From contig CAWFWX010000011.1 of NCBI GenBank assembly GCA_963819635.1, forward strand, positions 372,001 through 436,000: a DNA stretch of 64,000 bases, given 5' to 3'. The notes under the pieces are model-generated. The model saw only the letters and a program-made list of their open reading frames with translations, did not search any database and had not been told where the DNA came from. The position numbers were made by a program, and so were the translations under genes. The DNA is from JACVRW01 sp963819635. GTDB taxonomy: Bacteria; Actinomycetota; Thermoleophilia; Solirubrobacterales; Thermoleophilaceae. Shown here piece after piece: positions 40,754 to 49,081 of this stretch (its first letter is position 1; each line of letters opens with the position of its first letter).

Positions 40754-42422
40754 CGCGGAGCCGCAGGCTCAGCGCGCGGCTGTTCCCGGTGTGGTCCACG
40801 GCGCGCGCGACCACGGTGAGCGTGTGTGCCCCGCGCCGGCGCAAGAGCGCGCGGCCGGCGCCGTTCAGCCGGAGTACCACGCGCCGTGACACGTGCGCCG
40901 CCAGAGCGCGTTCGACCGACTGGCTGAGCGTACGGCCGCGGAAACGGAGGACCAGCTGGACGGTGCATGCCTCCGAGCAGGTCAGCCTCAGTGGAAGGCG
41001 ATGCCCGCTGAACAGCGCCCCGTGAAGGCGCCGGCTCGTGCGGATCGAGAGCCTGGGCGGCACGGCGTCGCCGACCCGCCCGGTGGACGGCCCTGAGGCC
41101 GATCCACCGGACGTCCCTGAGGGAGAGCTGCCGGAGTCGTCGTCCGGCGATGGGGCGGGGGCGGGCGTGCCCACCCCCACGTCGGCAACCTGTCGGAGGG
41201 AGCGCAGCACGTTCAGGCGACCGCCGCTCGCGGTGCGGCCGATGAAGGCCGGCCGCACGTCCACGCCGGCAATCAGGGCAGTGCTGATGTCCAGGGGGAG
41301 CGAGCTCGGCGAGGCGGACCAGAGCAGCGCCGCGGCGCCGGAGACATGCGGTGTGGCCATCGAGGTGCCGCTCGACCAGCTGTAGCCGCCCCCGGGCCAC
41401 GTGCTCGCGATGCTCACGCCCGGGGCCGCGAGGTCCACCGACGTCGTTCCGTAGTTCGAGAAGGTGGCCAGCTGATCGCGGTTGTCGCTCGCGGCCACGC
41501 AGAGCACGTTCGGCAGCAGGTACGCGCACGGGTAGGTGGCCACCGCGTCGTTGTTGTCGCCGATTCCGTCCGCCCCGCCGTTTCCGGCGGCCGCCACGAA
41601 CAGCATCGTCGGAAACGCCGCGATGGCGTCGTGCTCGGCCCGCGACGAGGTCGTGGAGCCGAGGCTGAGGTTCACGACCTTCGCGCCGTGCTGCAGGGCA
41701 TACGAATAGGCGAGGATCACGTCCGACACGCGGCCGGACCCGGCGCCGTCGAGGACCCGCAGCGGCAGCACCTTCGCGGCATTGTCCGCCACGCCCGCCA
41801 CCCCGATGCCGTTGCCCCGCTCGGCCGCGATCGTGCCCGCGACGTGCGTCCCGTGCCCGTTCTCATCGGCCGGGTTCTCGTCGCCTCCCACGTAGTCGTG
41901 TCCGGGCAGGACGTTCGGCGCCAGGTCGGGATGACTCGCGTCGACTCCGGAGTCGACGACCGCGACGATCGTGCCACCGGCCACGCCGGCGTCCCACGCG
42001 TCCGCCGCGTCCGCGTCGGCGTCGGCGATTCCGGACACCCCCCGGATCAGCTGGCCCGTGTTCTCCATCGCCCAGAGCTGCGGGAAGTAGGGATCGTTGG
42101 GACGGCCGAACGCCTCCCGGATGGCGTTCGGCTCCGCGTAGAGCACGCCGTCCGCGCTCTCGAGCGCGCGCTCCGCCGCCGCGGCCGACTGCCCGGACTC
42201 GACTTCCACAAGCTGCATCCCCTGCACGGGCAGCTGCGCTTTGAAGTCTGCACGCGCCCCCTTGCGCGCCTCCAGGCGGTCGGCCGCGGTCGCGCCGGAG
42301 TCGAACCGGACGATCAGCTCAGCGGGCTCAGCGGGCTCAGCGGCCGTGGCCGCGCCGAGCGGCCCGGCACAGAGCGTCAGGACAAGCCCGATCCCGAAGC
42401 CTATGACCTTGAATGGCCGCAC
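40743..42422 (-). CDS. Secreted subtilisin-like serine protease (S8)
   Basis: The 559-residue protein has a signal peptide (VIGFGIGLVLTLCAGPLGAA), an inhibitor-I9-like propeptide (ELIVRFDSGATAADRLEARK), and the triad in VVDSGVDASHPDL (Asp), ENGHGTHVAGTIAAE (His) and SSGTSMATPHVSGAAAL (Ser). A Ser/Gly/Pro linker leads to a basic C-terminal domain with a CSEAC motif. It is simpler than the subtilase at 12858-15005 and lacks its insert. GTG start at 42422 follows an AT-richer stretch containing GGGTTAACCC. Extracellular proteolysis is expected. Confidence 0.93.
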   Translation of the reverse strand: MRPFKVIGFGIGLVLTLCAGPLGAATAAEPAEPAELIVRFDSGATAADRLEARKGARADFKAQLPVQGMQLVEVESGQSAAAAERALESADGVLYAEPNAIREAFGRPNDPYFPQLWAMENTGQLIRGVSGIADADADAADAWDAGVAGGTIVAVVDSGVDASHPDLAPNVLPGHDYVGGDENPADENGHGTHVAGTIAAERGNGIGVAGVADNAAKVLPLRVLDGAGSGRVSDVILAYSYALQHGAKVVNLSLGSTTSSRAEHDAIAAFPTMLFVAAAGNGGADGIGDNNDAVATYPCAYLLPNVLCVAASDNRDQLATFSNYGTTSVDLAAPGVSIASTWPGGGYSWSSGTSMATPHVSGAAALLWSASPSSLPLDISTALIAGVDVRPAFIGRTASGGRLNVLRSLRQVADVGVGTPAPAPSPDDDSGSSPSGTSGGSASGPSTGRVGDAVPPRLSIRTSRRLHGALFSGHRLPLRLTCSEACTVQLVLRFRGRTLSQSVERALAAHVSRRVVLRLNGAGRALLRRRGAHTLTVVARAVDHTGNSRALSLRLRVSR

Positions 42423-42505
42423 CGCAGGGGCCTAAACGGCGGGTTAACCCGACACTTGCTAGGGCCTCACCCCCATTCAAGAACTGCACAACTTCGGTGT
42501 CGCAA

Positions 42506-43729
42506 TTACGCGAGAAAAGACCCCTGGGAGCCGTGCGCGGGCCCCGCGGCGCCGCCCGACTCGAGCAGTGCGGCGATCTCCTCGTCCGAGTAGCCGAGCG
42601 ACGCGAGCACCTCGCTCGTGTGCTCGCCGAGCGCCGGGCCCGGTCCCGCGGGGCCGCCCGGGGTCCGTGACAGCTTCACCGGCACGCCCAGCAGGCGCAC
42701 GTCCGAGCCGGCGCCCGGTTGCGCGAGGGAGACCACCATCTCGCGCGCTCGCACGAGCTCGGAGTCGAGCGCCTCGTCGAGCCCCAGCACCGGCTCGAGG
42801 CAGCAGTCGTGCTCGGACGCGAAGCTCTGCCACTCGTCGCGTGTCCGCTCCATGAAGATGCGCTCCACCTCGCCGTGCGCCTCCGTGCCGGGCCGCTCGA
42901 ACTGCTTCTCGACGAGATCCTCGCGGCCGACGCCGCGGCACCACTCCTGCCAGAACTTCGGCTCGAGGGCGCCGAGCGTCACCCAGCCGTCGCGGCATGC
43001 GTACGGCCGGTAGCAGATCAGCCCGCCGGCGAGCGGCAGCCCGCCCCGCTCCGGGACCACCGCGTCGGCCAGGTACTGCGCGGCCACGAGCGCCAGCCAC
43101 GACAGCGCGCCATCGAACATCGACACGTCCACCAGCTGGCCCTCGCCCGAGCGCTCGCGCTCGCGCAGCGCCGCCATGATCCCGAAGGCGGCCATCAGCG
43201 CACCGCCCCCGAGGTCGGCGATCTGCCCGGCGGGCTGAACGGGCGGGCCGTCGGCGTCGCCCGTCAGGCCGAGCAGCCCGTTCAGGCCGAGGTAGTTCAT
43301 GTCGTGGCCCGAGCGGCCCGTGTAGGGGCCGTCCTGTCCGTAGCCGGTGATCGCGCAGTAGACGAGGCGTGGATTCTCGGCGCGCAGCGTGTCGTAGCCG
43401 ATGCCGAGGCGGTCCATGACTCCGGGGCGGAACGACTCGAGGACGACGTCGTACTCGCGCACCAGCCGGAGCAGGACCTCCCTCCCCGCCTCGCTCTTCA
43501 GGTCCAGCCGGATGGAGCGCTTGCCGCGGTTCAGCGCGAGGAAGAGCGCGGACTTGGCGGAGTCGTCCGCGCCCTCGTGGAACGGCGGCGACCAGCGGAT
43601 GTAGTCGCCCATTCCCGTGTCCTCCACCTTGAGGACCTCGGCGCCGAAGTCTGCGAGCAGCAGCGAGCAGAAGCCCCCGGGAAGCAGCCGCGAGAGGTCC
43701 AGCACCCTGATGTCCGAGAGCGCGCTCAT
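42506..43729 (-). CDS. Family III CoA-transferase (CaiB/BaiF/AMACR type)
   Basis: The 407-residue protein starts SDIRVLDLSRLLPGGFCSLL. It has LADFGAEVLKVEDTGMGD, FLALNRGKRSIRLDLKS and NPRLVYCAITGYGQDGP, a family signature. The active-site Asp region is GHDMNYLGLNGLLGLTG. Such enzymes transfer CoA between acids or racemise 2-methylacyl-CoAs. It overlaps the upstream BKACE gene by 4 bases and is the last gene of a six-gene operon. Acyl-CoA substrate unknown; a racemase role would fit beta-oxidation of branched chains. Confidence 0.88.
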   Translation of the reverse strand: MSALSDIRVLDLSRLLPGGFCSLLLADFGAEVLKVEDTGMGDYIRWSPPFHEGADDSAKSALFLALNRGKRSIRLDLKSEAGREVLLRLVREYDVVLESFRPGVMDRLGIGYDTLRAENPRLVYCAITGYGQDGPYTGRSGHDMNYLGLNGLLGLTGDADGPPVQPAGQIADLGGGALMAAFGIMAALRERERSGEGQLVDVSMFDGALSWLALVAAQYLADAVVPERGGLPLAGGLICYRPYACRDGWVTLGALEPKFWQEWCRGVGREDLVEKQFERPGTEAHGEVERIFMERTRDEWQSFASEHDCCLEPVLGLDEALDSELVRAREMVVSLAQPGAGSDVRLLGVPVKLSRTPGGPAGPGPALGEHTSEVLASLGYSDEEIAALLESGGAAGPAHGSQGSFLA

Positions 43730-44580
43730 ACCCCCAGGAGCTCGCGCGCCTCGGCGACGGTCGCCACGCGCCTGCCTGCGTTCTCCACGATCTCGCGCGC
43801 CTTCGCGATCAGATCGCCGTTCGAGCGCGCCATCTCGCCATCCGGCAGATAGAAGTTGTCCTCGAGCCCCGCCCTGACGTTGCCGCCGAGCGCCGCCGCG
43901 GCTCCGATGAGCGCCCACTGGCCGCGGCTGATCCCGATCACGCCCCAGTTGTTGCCGTCACCGTCCGGCACCTGCTCGGCCATGTGGGCGAGGTTCTTCG
44001 GCGTCGGCCTGATGCCGCCGGTCACCCCCATCACGCACGACACCTGGAGCGGCGCGGAGACCAGGCCCATGTCGATCAGCGGGTCGAGGTTGGCCACGTG
44101 CCCCGAGTCGAAGCACTCGTGCTCGGGCCGGATGCCCAGCTCGTTCATGGCGGTCACGAACTCGATGATCGTGTCGAAGGAGTTCTCGAAGACCGTCTTG
44201 AAGACGAAGTCCTTGCGCTTCGACGAATACTTCGCGTAGTTCATCGAGCCCATGTTGAGCGCGGCGACGTCCGGCCGGAGCTCGCGCAGGTAGGCGATCC
44301 GCTTCTCGATCGGCACCCCGATGGCGCCGGTCGAGTAGTTGACGATCACGTCGTCCACGGCGCCCCGGATCGCGTCCGTGATCGCCCGGAAGTCGTCCAC
44401 CTCGTAGCTGGGCACGCCGTCTGGCGTGCGCGCGTGTATGTGGATCATCGAGCAGCCCTCGTCCACCGCCCGCTTCGCCTCGGCCGCGTACTCCTCGGGC
44501 GTGTAGGGGATGGCGGGGCACTGCTCGCGGTTCGCGACGGCGCCCGAGATCGAGCAGGTGACGATGCAGGGCCCGTCCAT
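43726..44580 (-). CDS. Beta-keto acid cleavage enzyme (BKACE, DUF849)
   Basis: The 284-residue protein is a DUF849/BKACE barrel. MIHIHART holds the zinc-binding His pair, NMGSMNYA, EHECFDSGHVANL and VMGVTGGI are conserved, and ALIGAAAALGGNVRAGLED fits the CoA-binding end. BKACEs condense a beta-keto acid with acetyl-CoA to give acetoacetate and a new acyl-CoA, as in lysine fermentation (Kce) or carnitine breakdown. The specific keto acid is unknown. It follows the YdeI-like gene with stop-start overlap and is coupled to the CoA-transferase. Confidence 0.9.
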   Translation of the reverse strand: MDGPCIVTCSISGAVANREQCPAIPYTPEEYAAEAKRAVDEGCSMIHIHARTPDGVPSYEVDDFRAITDAIRGAVDDVIVNYSTGAIGVPIEKRIAYLRELRPDVAALNMGSMNYAKYSSKRKDFVFKTVFENSFDTIIEFVTAMNELGIRPEHECFDSGHVANLDPLIDMGLVSAPLQVSCVMGVTGGIRPTPKNLAHMAEQVPDGDGNNWGVIGISRGQWALIGAAAALGGNVRAGLEDNFYLPDGEMARSNGDLIAKAREIVENAGRRVATVAEARELLGV

Positions 44581-45152
44581 CAGCGCCGAAGCTGCTTGAT
44601 GTCGCGGCCGGCGGCGGAATCCTCGATGAGCTGCTCCAGCCTGCGCTCGCGCGTTTCCTCCCGCTTGGCGCTCATCACCAGGTGGATGGCGGTGCGCCGA
44701 TACCAGGGCGGGCGCGAGTCGAAATACTCGGCCGCGGCTTCGTTGGCGCGCAGCCGTTCCTCGTAGTCCGGCGCGAGCTCCGTCTCGCGCTCGAACGAGT
44801 AGACGCCCGTCTTGTCAGCGCTCCGCCGCTCGAACGCGGTGACCCCCGCCGGCCGCATCAGCCCCGCCTCCTTCAGCGTCGCGACCTTCTCGACGTTGAT
44901 CTTGCTCCAGTTGCTGCCCGGCTTGCGCGGCGTGAAGCGCTGCGTGTAGCGGTCCTCGTCGACCGAGTTGACCTTGCCGTCGATCCACCCGAAGCAGAGC
45001 GCCTGGTCGACCGCCTCCGACCAGGTCATGCCACGCCTGCCGGTGTGCTGCTTGAAGTAGCCCACGCGCACCTCCGACTCGCTCTCGTGGTGCTCCTCGA
45101 GCCAGTCGTAGAACTCCTGGGGCGACTCGAAGTAGATCGCCTCCTTCGTCAG
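44580..45152 (-). CDS. YdeI/OmpD-associated (DUF1905-like) family protein
   Basis: The 190-residue product has the YdeI pattern: IYFESPQEFYDWLEEHHESE, GMTWSEAVDQALCFGWIDGK, FTPRKPGSNWSKINVEKV and PWYRRTAIHLVMSAKREET. Members are called bacteriocin-protection-like or OmpD-associated but are cytoplasmic and of unknown mechanism. No ATG, GTG or TTG lies where the homologous start should be. A CTG whose last two bases begin the pccB stop (CTGA) is the best candidate at 45152, mirroring the ATGA/GTGA overlaps of the rest of the operon. Confidence 0.7.
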   Translation of the reverse strand: MTKEAIYFESPQEFYDWLEEHHESESEVRVGYFKQHTGRRGMTWSEAVDQALCFGWIDGKVNSVDEDRYTQRFTPRKPGSNWSKINVEKVATLKEAGLMRPAGVTAFERRSADKTGVYSFERETELAPDYEERLRANEAAAEYFDSRPPWYRRTAIHLVMSAKREETRERRLEQLIEDSAAGRDIKQLRR

Positions 45153-46741
45153 ACCGGCATCACCCCGTGCTTGCGCCAGGGGCGCTCGACCCGCTTCGTC
45201 TCGGCCATCTCGAGCGCGCGGATCACGGTCGGGCGCGTCTCGCGCGGGTCGATGACGTCGTCGATCAGCGCGTTGCCGGCGGCGATGTACGGATCGATCG
45301 TCCTGCGGATCCCCTCGATCATCTCGGCGCGCGTCGCGTCCGGGTCCTCGGCCGCCTCGATCTGCTTGCGGAAGATGATGTTCACGGCGCCCTCGGGCCC
45401 CATCACGGAGATCTCCGCGCTCGGCCACGCGACGATCAGGTCAGGCTCGTATGCGCGCCCGTTCATCACGTAGTAGCCCGCGCCGTAGGCCTTGCGGATC
45501 ACCACGGTCACCTTCGGCACCGTCGCGCGCGACACCGCGTAGAGCATCTTCGCCCCGTGCCGGATGATGCCGGCCTGCTCGACCTTGGTGCCGACCATGA
45601 AGCCCGGCACGTCCATCAGGAACAGCAGCGGGATGCCGTAGGCGTCGCAGAGGTTCACGAAGCGCGCGGCCTTGTCGGCGGAGTCGTTCTCGAGGATGCC
45701 GCCGAGGTGCTTGGGCTGGTTCGCGACGATCCCCACCGGCCGCCCTCCCATCCGCGCGAGGCAGGTGATGATCGTCCGGGCCCAGCGCGGCTTCAGGTCG
45801 AACCAGTCGCCGTCGTCCACGATCCGCCGGATCACGTCGTACATGTCGTATGGCTTGCGCGGCGAGTCGGGGAGGATGTCGAGCAGATCTTCGTCGCCCC
45901 GACTCAAGGGGTCAGACCCCTCGAGTCGGGGGGGCTCGAGTTCGCAGTTCTGAGGGAAGTACGAGAGGTACTTCTTGATCGCCTCGATGCACTCCTCGTC
46001 CGAGTCGACCTCGAGATCGCCCACGCCCGAGATCCGGGTGTGGATCCGTGAGCCGCCGAGCTCCTCCTGGGTCACGTCCTCGCCGGTGACGGCCTTCGTG
46101 AGATGGGGGCCCGCGAGCGCCATCGAGCCGCGGCCCTTCACCATCGGCACGAAGTCCGCGAGGCCCGGGATGTAGGCGGTGCCCGCCGCGCACGGCCCCA
46201 TGAGGGCCGCCACCTGCGGCACCACGCCGCTCATGATCACCTCCTCGCGGAACAGGTGGCCCGAGCCGGCGAACAGCGAGCCGGCCGCCTCCTGGATGCG
46301 TGCCCCGGCCGAGTCGAGCAGCCAGACCATCGGGATGCGCTTCGTAAGCGCGAGCTCGCGCAGGCGCGTGACCTTCAGCTCTCCCGTCATGCCCATCGAG
46401 CCGGCCATGACGGTGAAGTCGTAGGCCGCGACGGCGACCAGCCGGCCGTCGACCTTGCCGAAGCCCGTGACCACGCCGTCGGCGGGCGCGTCCTTTCCCT
46501 CCATCGCCCGCTGCGAGAAGTGCGGTCGCCCGTGGATGCCGAGCTCGGTGAACGTGCCGTCGTCGATCAGCAGCGCGAGCCGCTCGCGGGCGGTCAGCTT
46601 GCCCTGGTCGTGCTGGCGCGCGATGCGCTCCTCGCCGCCGCCGAGCCTGGCCCGCTCGCGGCGCTCGTGGAGGTCGTCAACGAGCGACCTGAGCGGCGGC
46701 CGCGCGACGAGCGTGTCCGCCGCCGCGCGCTCGGTCGTCAC
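45149..46741 (-). CDS. pccB: Acyl-CoA carboxylase carboxyltransferase (beta) subunit
   Basis: The 530-residue enzyme is a PccB/AccD-type carboxyltransferase. GTLSARER-like KLTARERLALLIDDGTFTEL, GMTGELKVTRLREL, LLDSAGARIQEAAGSLFAG, and PGFMVGTKVEQAGIIRHGAK (oxyanion-type carboxylase loop) are visible. It moves CO2 from carboxybiotin to an acyl-CoA such as propionyl-, methylcrotonyl- or acetyl-CoA. No biotin carboxylase or biotin carrier gene is beside it, so the alpha subunit must be elsewhere. Residues about 271-283 (PRLEGSDPLSRG) are coded by a palindromic repeat. The GTG start overlaps the arginase-like stop (GTGA). Confidence 0.92.
   Translation of the reverse strand: MTTERAAADTLVARPPLRSLVDDLHERRERARLGGGEERIARQHDQGKLTARERLALLIDDGTFTELGIHGRPHFSQRAMEGKDAPADGVVTGFGKVDGRLVAVAAYDFTVMAGSMGMTGELKVTRLRELALTKRIPMVWLLDSAGARIQEAAGSLFAGSGHLFREEVIMSGVVPQVAALMGPCAAGTAYIPGLADFVPMVKGRGSMALAGPHLTKAVTGEDVTQEELGGSRIHTRISGVGDLEVDSDEECIEAIKKYLSYFPQNCELEPPRLEGSDPLSRGDEDLLDILPDSPRKPYDMYDVIRRIVDDGDWFDLKPRWARTIITCLARMGGRPVGIVANQPKHLGGILENDSADKAARFVNLCDAYGIPLLFLMDVPGFMVGTKVEQAGIIRHGAKMLYAVSRATVPKVTVVIRKAYGAGYYVMNGRAYEPDLIVAWPSAEISVMGPEGAVNIIFRKQIEAAEDPDATRAEMIEGIRRTIDPYIAAGNALIDDVIDPRETRPTVIRALEMAETKRVERPWRKHGVMPV
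45897..45931. repeat. GGGGTCWGACCCC palindrome inside the carboxyltransferase gene, locus 4
   Basis: GGGGTCAGACCCC (45908-45920) is enclosed by a perfect outer inverted repeat, CCCCGACTC (45897-45905) and GAGTCGGGG (45923-45931). The whole stem is translated in frame. Confidence 0.85.
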
Positions 46742-47568
46742 GCGCGCTCCGCCAGGTGATCGAGGAAGGGCTCGAGCACGTGCATGGCCGTCTCGGTCGC
46801 CACCGCGCTCTCCTCCTCGTCGTCCGGCACCGCGAAGTTCGTGACCTCGAGCCCGAGCAGCTCTGAGTCCTCCAGCACCGAGTCCATCAGGTCGTACAGC
46901 TTGTCCGGGTGCAGGCCGTTCGGCGCCGGGACGGCCGCCGGGAAGTGCTCCGGGTCGATCACGTCCAGGTCCAGGTGCACGAAGATCGGCGCCCCGTCGA
47001 GCGCGTTCTTCACCGCCACGAGCGTCTCCACGGTGCTCGCGCCGATCACCGTCGCGGGGCTCCGCTCGAGTAGCTCGCGCTCGCCAGGGTCGAGGTCGCG
47101 GATCCCGGCCAGCACCACCCGGTCGGCCGGGAGCGGCTCGCCCAGGCCGGCGTCCCACTCCCCCGCGGCGGCCGCCAGGCACATGCCGCCGAGGTAGCCG
47201 CTGCCCGACGTCTCGGGCGTGTTGTAGTCGCCGTGCGCGTCCAGCCACAGGATGCGGCCCTCGGGACGGTTCCGGAGCGCCGCGGGGAGCGTCGTCACCG
47301 AGACCGAGCAGTCGGCGGCCAGCAGCACGGGCGTATTGCCCGCCGCCATCGCGTCGTCGACCTGCCCGCCCGCCTCGAGCAGGCACCCGCGCGCGTCGCG
47401 CAGATCGTCCTCGTAGCGCGTCTCGCTCAGCTCGCCCGCCGTGCCGATGAAGCGCGGCTCCACCTCGAGCGCCCGCCCCACCAGCGGCGCGAGGATCTCG
47501 ACGCCGCGCGGGGCGCCGGCGAAGCGGTCCGCGGTACGGCAGCGCAGGGCTACTACCGAGACGCCCAT
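46738..47568 (-). CDS. Arginase-family protein with a substituted metal ligand
   Basis: The 276-residue protein is ureohydrolase-like: WLDAHGDYNTPETSG (DAHxD, 110-114) and HLDLDVIDPEHFP (DxDxxDP, 200-206). The first metal motif, GGDHS in arginase, is AADCS here, so the His ligand is Cys87. Such DC-type members exist in actinobacteria; some may be inactive or use one metal. It overlaps pccB by 4 bases and is 2 bases from the enoyl-CoA hydratase, so it is in the acyl-CoA operon, an odd home for a guanidino enzyme. Substrate unknown. Confidence 0.85.
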   Translation of the reverse strand: MGVSVVALRCRTADRFAGAPRGVEILAPLVGRALEVEPRFIGTAGELSETRYEDDLRDARGCLLEAGGQVDDAMAAGNTPVLLAADCSVSVTTLPAALRNRPEGRILWLDAHGDYNTPETSGSGYLGGMCLAAAAGEWDAGLGEPLPADRVVLAGIRDLDPGERELLERSPATVIGASTVETLVAVKNALDGAPIFVHLDLDVIDPEHFPAAVPAPNGLHPDKLYDLMDSVLEDSELLGLEVTNFAVPDDEEESAVATETAMHVLEPFLDHLAERA

Positions 47569-47570
47569 GC

Positions 47571-48350
47571 TCAGCGGCCCGTCCAGTTCGGCTCGCGCTT
47601 TTCGAAGAACGCCTTCACGCCCTCCTGGATGTCCTCGGTCGTGAACGCGATCGAGAGCTGCGCGCGCAGGTAGTCGAGGGCGTCCTCGAACGGCATGTCG
47701 AGCTGGCGGTACATCGCGTCCTTGCCGAGCTTCATCAGCACGGGCGACTTCGAGGCGAGCTTCACCGCCCAGTCCTCCACCGCCGCGTCGAACTCGGCGT
47801 CGGGCACGACGCGGTTCACGATCCCGGCCTCGCGCGCCTCCTCGGCCGACAGGCGCTCGCCCAGCAGCAGGAGCTCGTTGGCCTTCTTGCGCGGAACGTT
47901 GCGGAAGATCAGAGCCATGATCATGAAGGGGAAGACGCCCACGTTGATCTCGGGCGTCCCAAAGGTTGCGCTCTCCTTGGCCACGATCAGGTCGCAGGCG
48001 AGCGCGAGCCCGAGCGCGCCGGCGAGCACGTGGCCGTTCGCGGCGCACAGCGTCGGCTTGCCGAGCTGCATGATCGTCTGGAAGAGCCGCGGGAAGCGCT
48101 CGGTGCCGAAGTGCTTGTGCACGAGCGGCACCTCGGCGGCGAACTGGTCGAGGCTGCCGCCCGCCGAGAACACGGTTTCGTGCGTCGAAGTGAGGACGAC
48201 GGAGCGCACCCCGTCATCCGCTCGCGCGAGCTCGAATGCGCCGATCAGATCGGTCAGCAGCTCGTTGGAAAGGGCGTTGCGAGTGTCGGGTTGGTCGAGC
48301 GAGATCGTGGCGATCCCGTCCCCCACCTCATAGCGAACTGTCTCGGGCAC
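47571..48350 (-). CDS. Enoyl-CoA hydratase/isomerase family protein
   Basis: The 259-residue crotonase-fold protein has VRYEVGDGIATISLDQPDTR, SAGGSLDQF (CoA oxyanion hole), TLCAANGHVLAGALGLALAC (second oxyanion region) and GTPEINVGVFPFM. The acidic residues normally used for hydration are partly changed: the second-Glu site reads PEINVG, which retains Glu. It is the first gene of the operon reaching to 42506, so its promoter probably lies in the 15-base gap shared with the divergent usp gene. It hydrates or isomerises an enoyl-CoA. Confidence 0.88.
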   Translation of the reverse strand: MPETVRYEVGDGIATISLDQPDTRNALSNELLTDLIGAFELARADDGVRSVVLTSTHETVFSAGGSLDQFAAEVPLVHKHFGTERFPRLFQTIMQLGKPTLCAANGHVLAGALGLALACDLIVAKESATFGTPEINVGVFPFMIMALIFRNVPRKKANELLLLGERLSAEEAREAGIVNRVVPDAEFDAAVEDWAVKLASKSPVLMKLGKDAMYRQLDMPFEDALDYLRAQLSIAFTTEDIQEGVKAFFEKREPNWTGR

Positions 48351-48361
48351 ACCGAGATTTC

Positions 48362-48374
48362 TACTATGGCGCTC
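48362..48374 (+). promoter_or_regulatory. Possible leaderless promoter of usp
   Basis: TACTAT (48362-48367) lies 7 bases before ATG 48375, the spacing seen when transcription starts at the start codon. The -35 region (TGTCTC about 48339) is weak. Confidence 0.4.
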
Positions 48375-48806
48375 ATGTACACCTCAATCGTCGTCGGCAT
48401 CGATGGGTCGCCAACCGCCGAAAAAGCGCTCGAGCGAGCGATCGAGCTGGCCTGTGTCTCGGGGGCTCGCATGCACATCGTGAGCGCATACGAGCCGATC
48501 CCGGCGCGGGTGAGCGGGGCCCCTTCCGGCGAGGGGTTCCAGGTCTCATCGGACTTCAAGGCGGACGCCGTCCTCCAGCGCGCACTCGACCGCAGCGCCA
48601 CGAGGGAGCTCCAGGTCGAACAGCACGCGCCGAAGGGAGACGCCGCGGATGGGCTCATCTCGATCGCCCAGGAGACCAACGCCGATCTGATCGTGATCGG
48701 CAGCGTGGGCATGCAGGGGCCGAAGCGGATCTTCGGCAGCGTTCCCAACAGCGTGTCCCACCACGCGCCCTGCGACGTGCTGATCGTCCGTACGGACGGG
48801 CGCTAG
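48375..48806 (+). CDS. Universal stress protein (UspA family)
   Basis: The 143-residue product begins MYTSIVVGIDGSPTAEKALE and ends with the ATP-binding G-2x-G-9x-G-S motif: VIGSVGMQGPKRIFGSVPNS. It matches single-domain ATP-binding Usp proteins. ATG at 48375 is chosen over one at 48366, because the latter would lie inside the probable -10 box. The stop overlaps the convergent alkyltransferase-like stop by 4 bases. Confidence 0.9.
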   Translation: MYTSIVVGIDGSPTAEKALERAIELACVSGARMHIVSAYEPIPARVSGAPSGEGFQVSSDFKADAVLQRALDRSATRELQVEQHAPKGDAADGLISIAQETNADLIVIGSVGMQGPKRIFGSVPNSVSHHAPCDVLIVRTDGR

Positions 48807-49081
48807 CCGGGAACCGGCACCCAAGCCTCGCGCATGTCCACCCGGTCGCCGCGGAAGGGGACCCCTTCGGCCTCGAGCAGCCGCCGCTGACGCTCGCCCT
48901 GGGAGAGCGAGCCGTCGGCGCGAACGATGCGCTGCCAGGGCACGCCGGGGTCGTGGCAGTGCGAGAGCACGGTCCCGGCGAAGCGCGGTGCGCCGGGCGA
49001 GAGGTCGGCGTAGGTCGTGACGTGCCCCTCGGGCACCGAGCGCACGCGGCGCAGTACCTCAGCGGCGCGCTCCTCGTTCAC
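48803..49081 (-). CDS. Alkyltransferase-like (ATL) DNA repair protein
   Basis: The 92-residue product matches the MGMT DNA-binding domain: VPEGHVTTYADLSPGAPRFA, then VPWQRIVRADGSLSQGER and RLLEAEGVPFRG. The methyl-acceptor Cys of PCHRV in true MGMT is absent, replaced by PWQRI; ATL proteins bind O6-alkylguanine and flag it for nucleotide excision repair. GTG at 49081 overlaps the stop of the upstream SDR gene (GTGA). Confidence 0.85.
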   Translation of the reverse strand: MNEERAAEVLRRVRSVPEGHVTTYADLSPGAPRFAGTVLSHCHDPGVPWQRIVRADGSLSQGERQRRLLEAEGVPFRGDRVDMREAWVPVPG

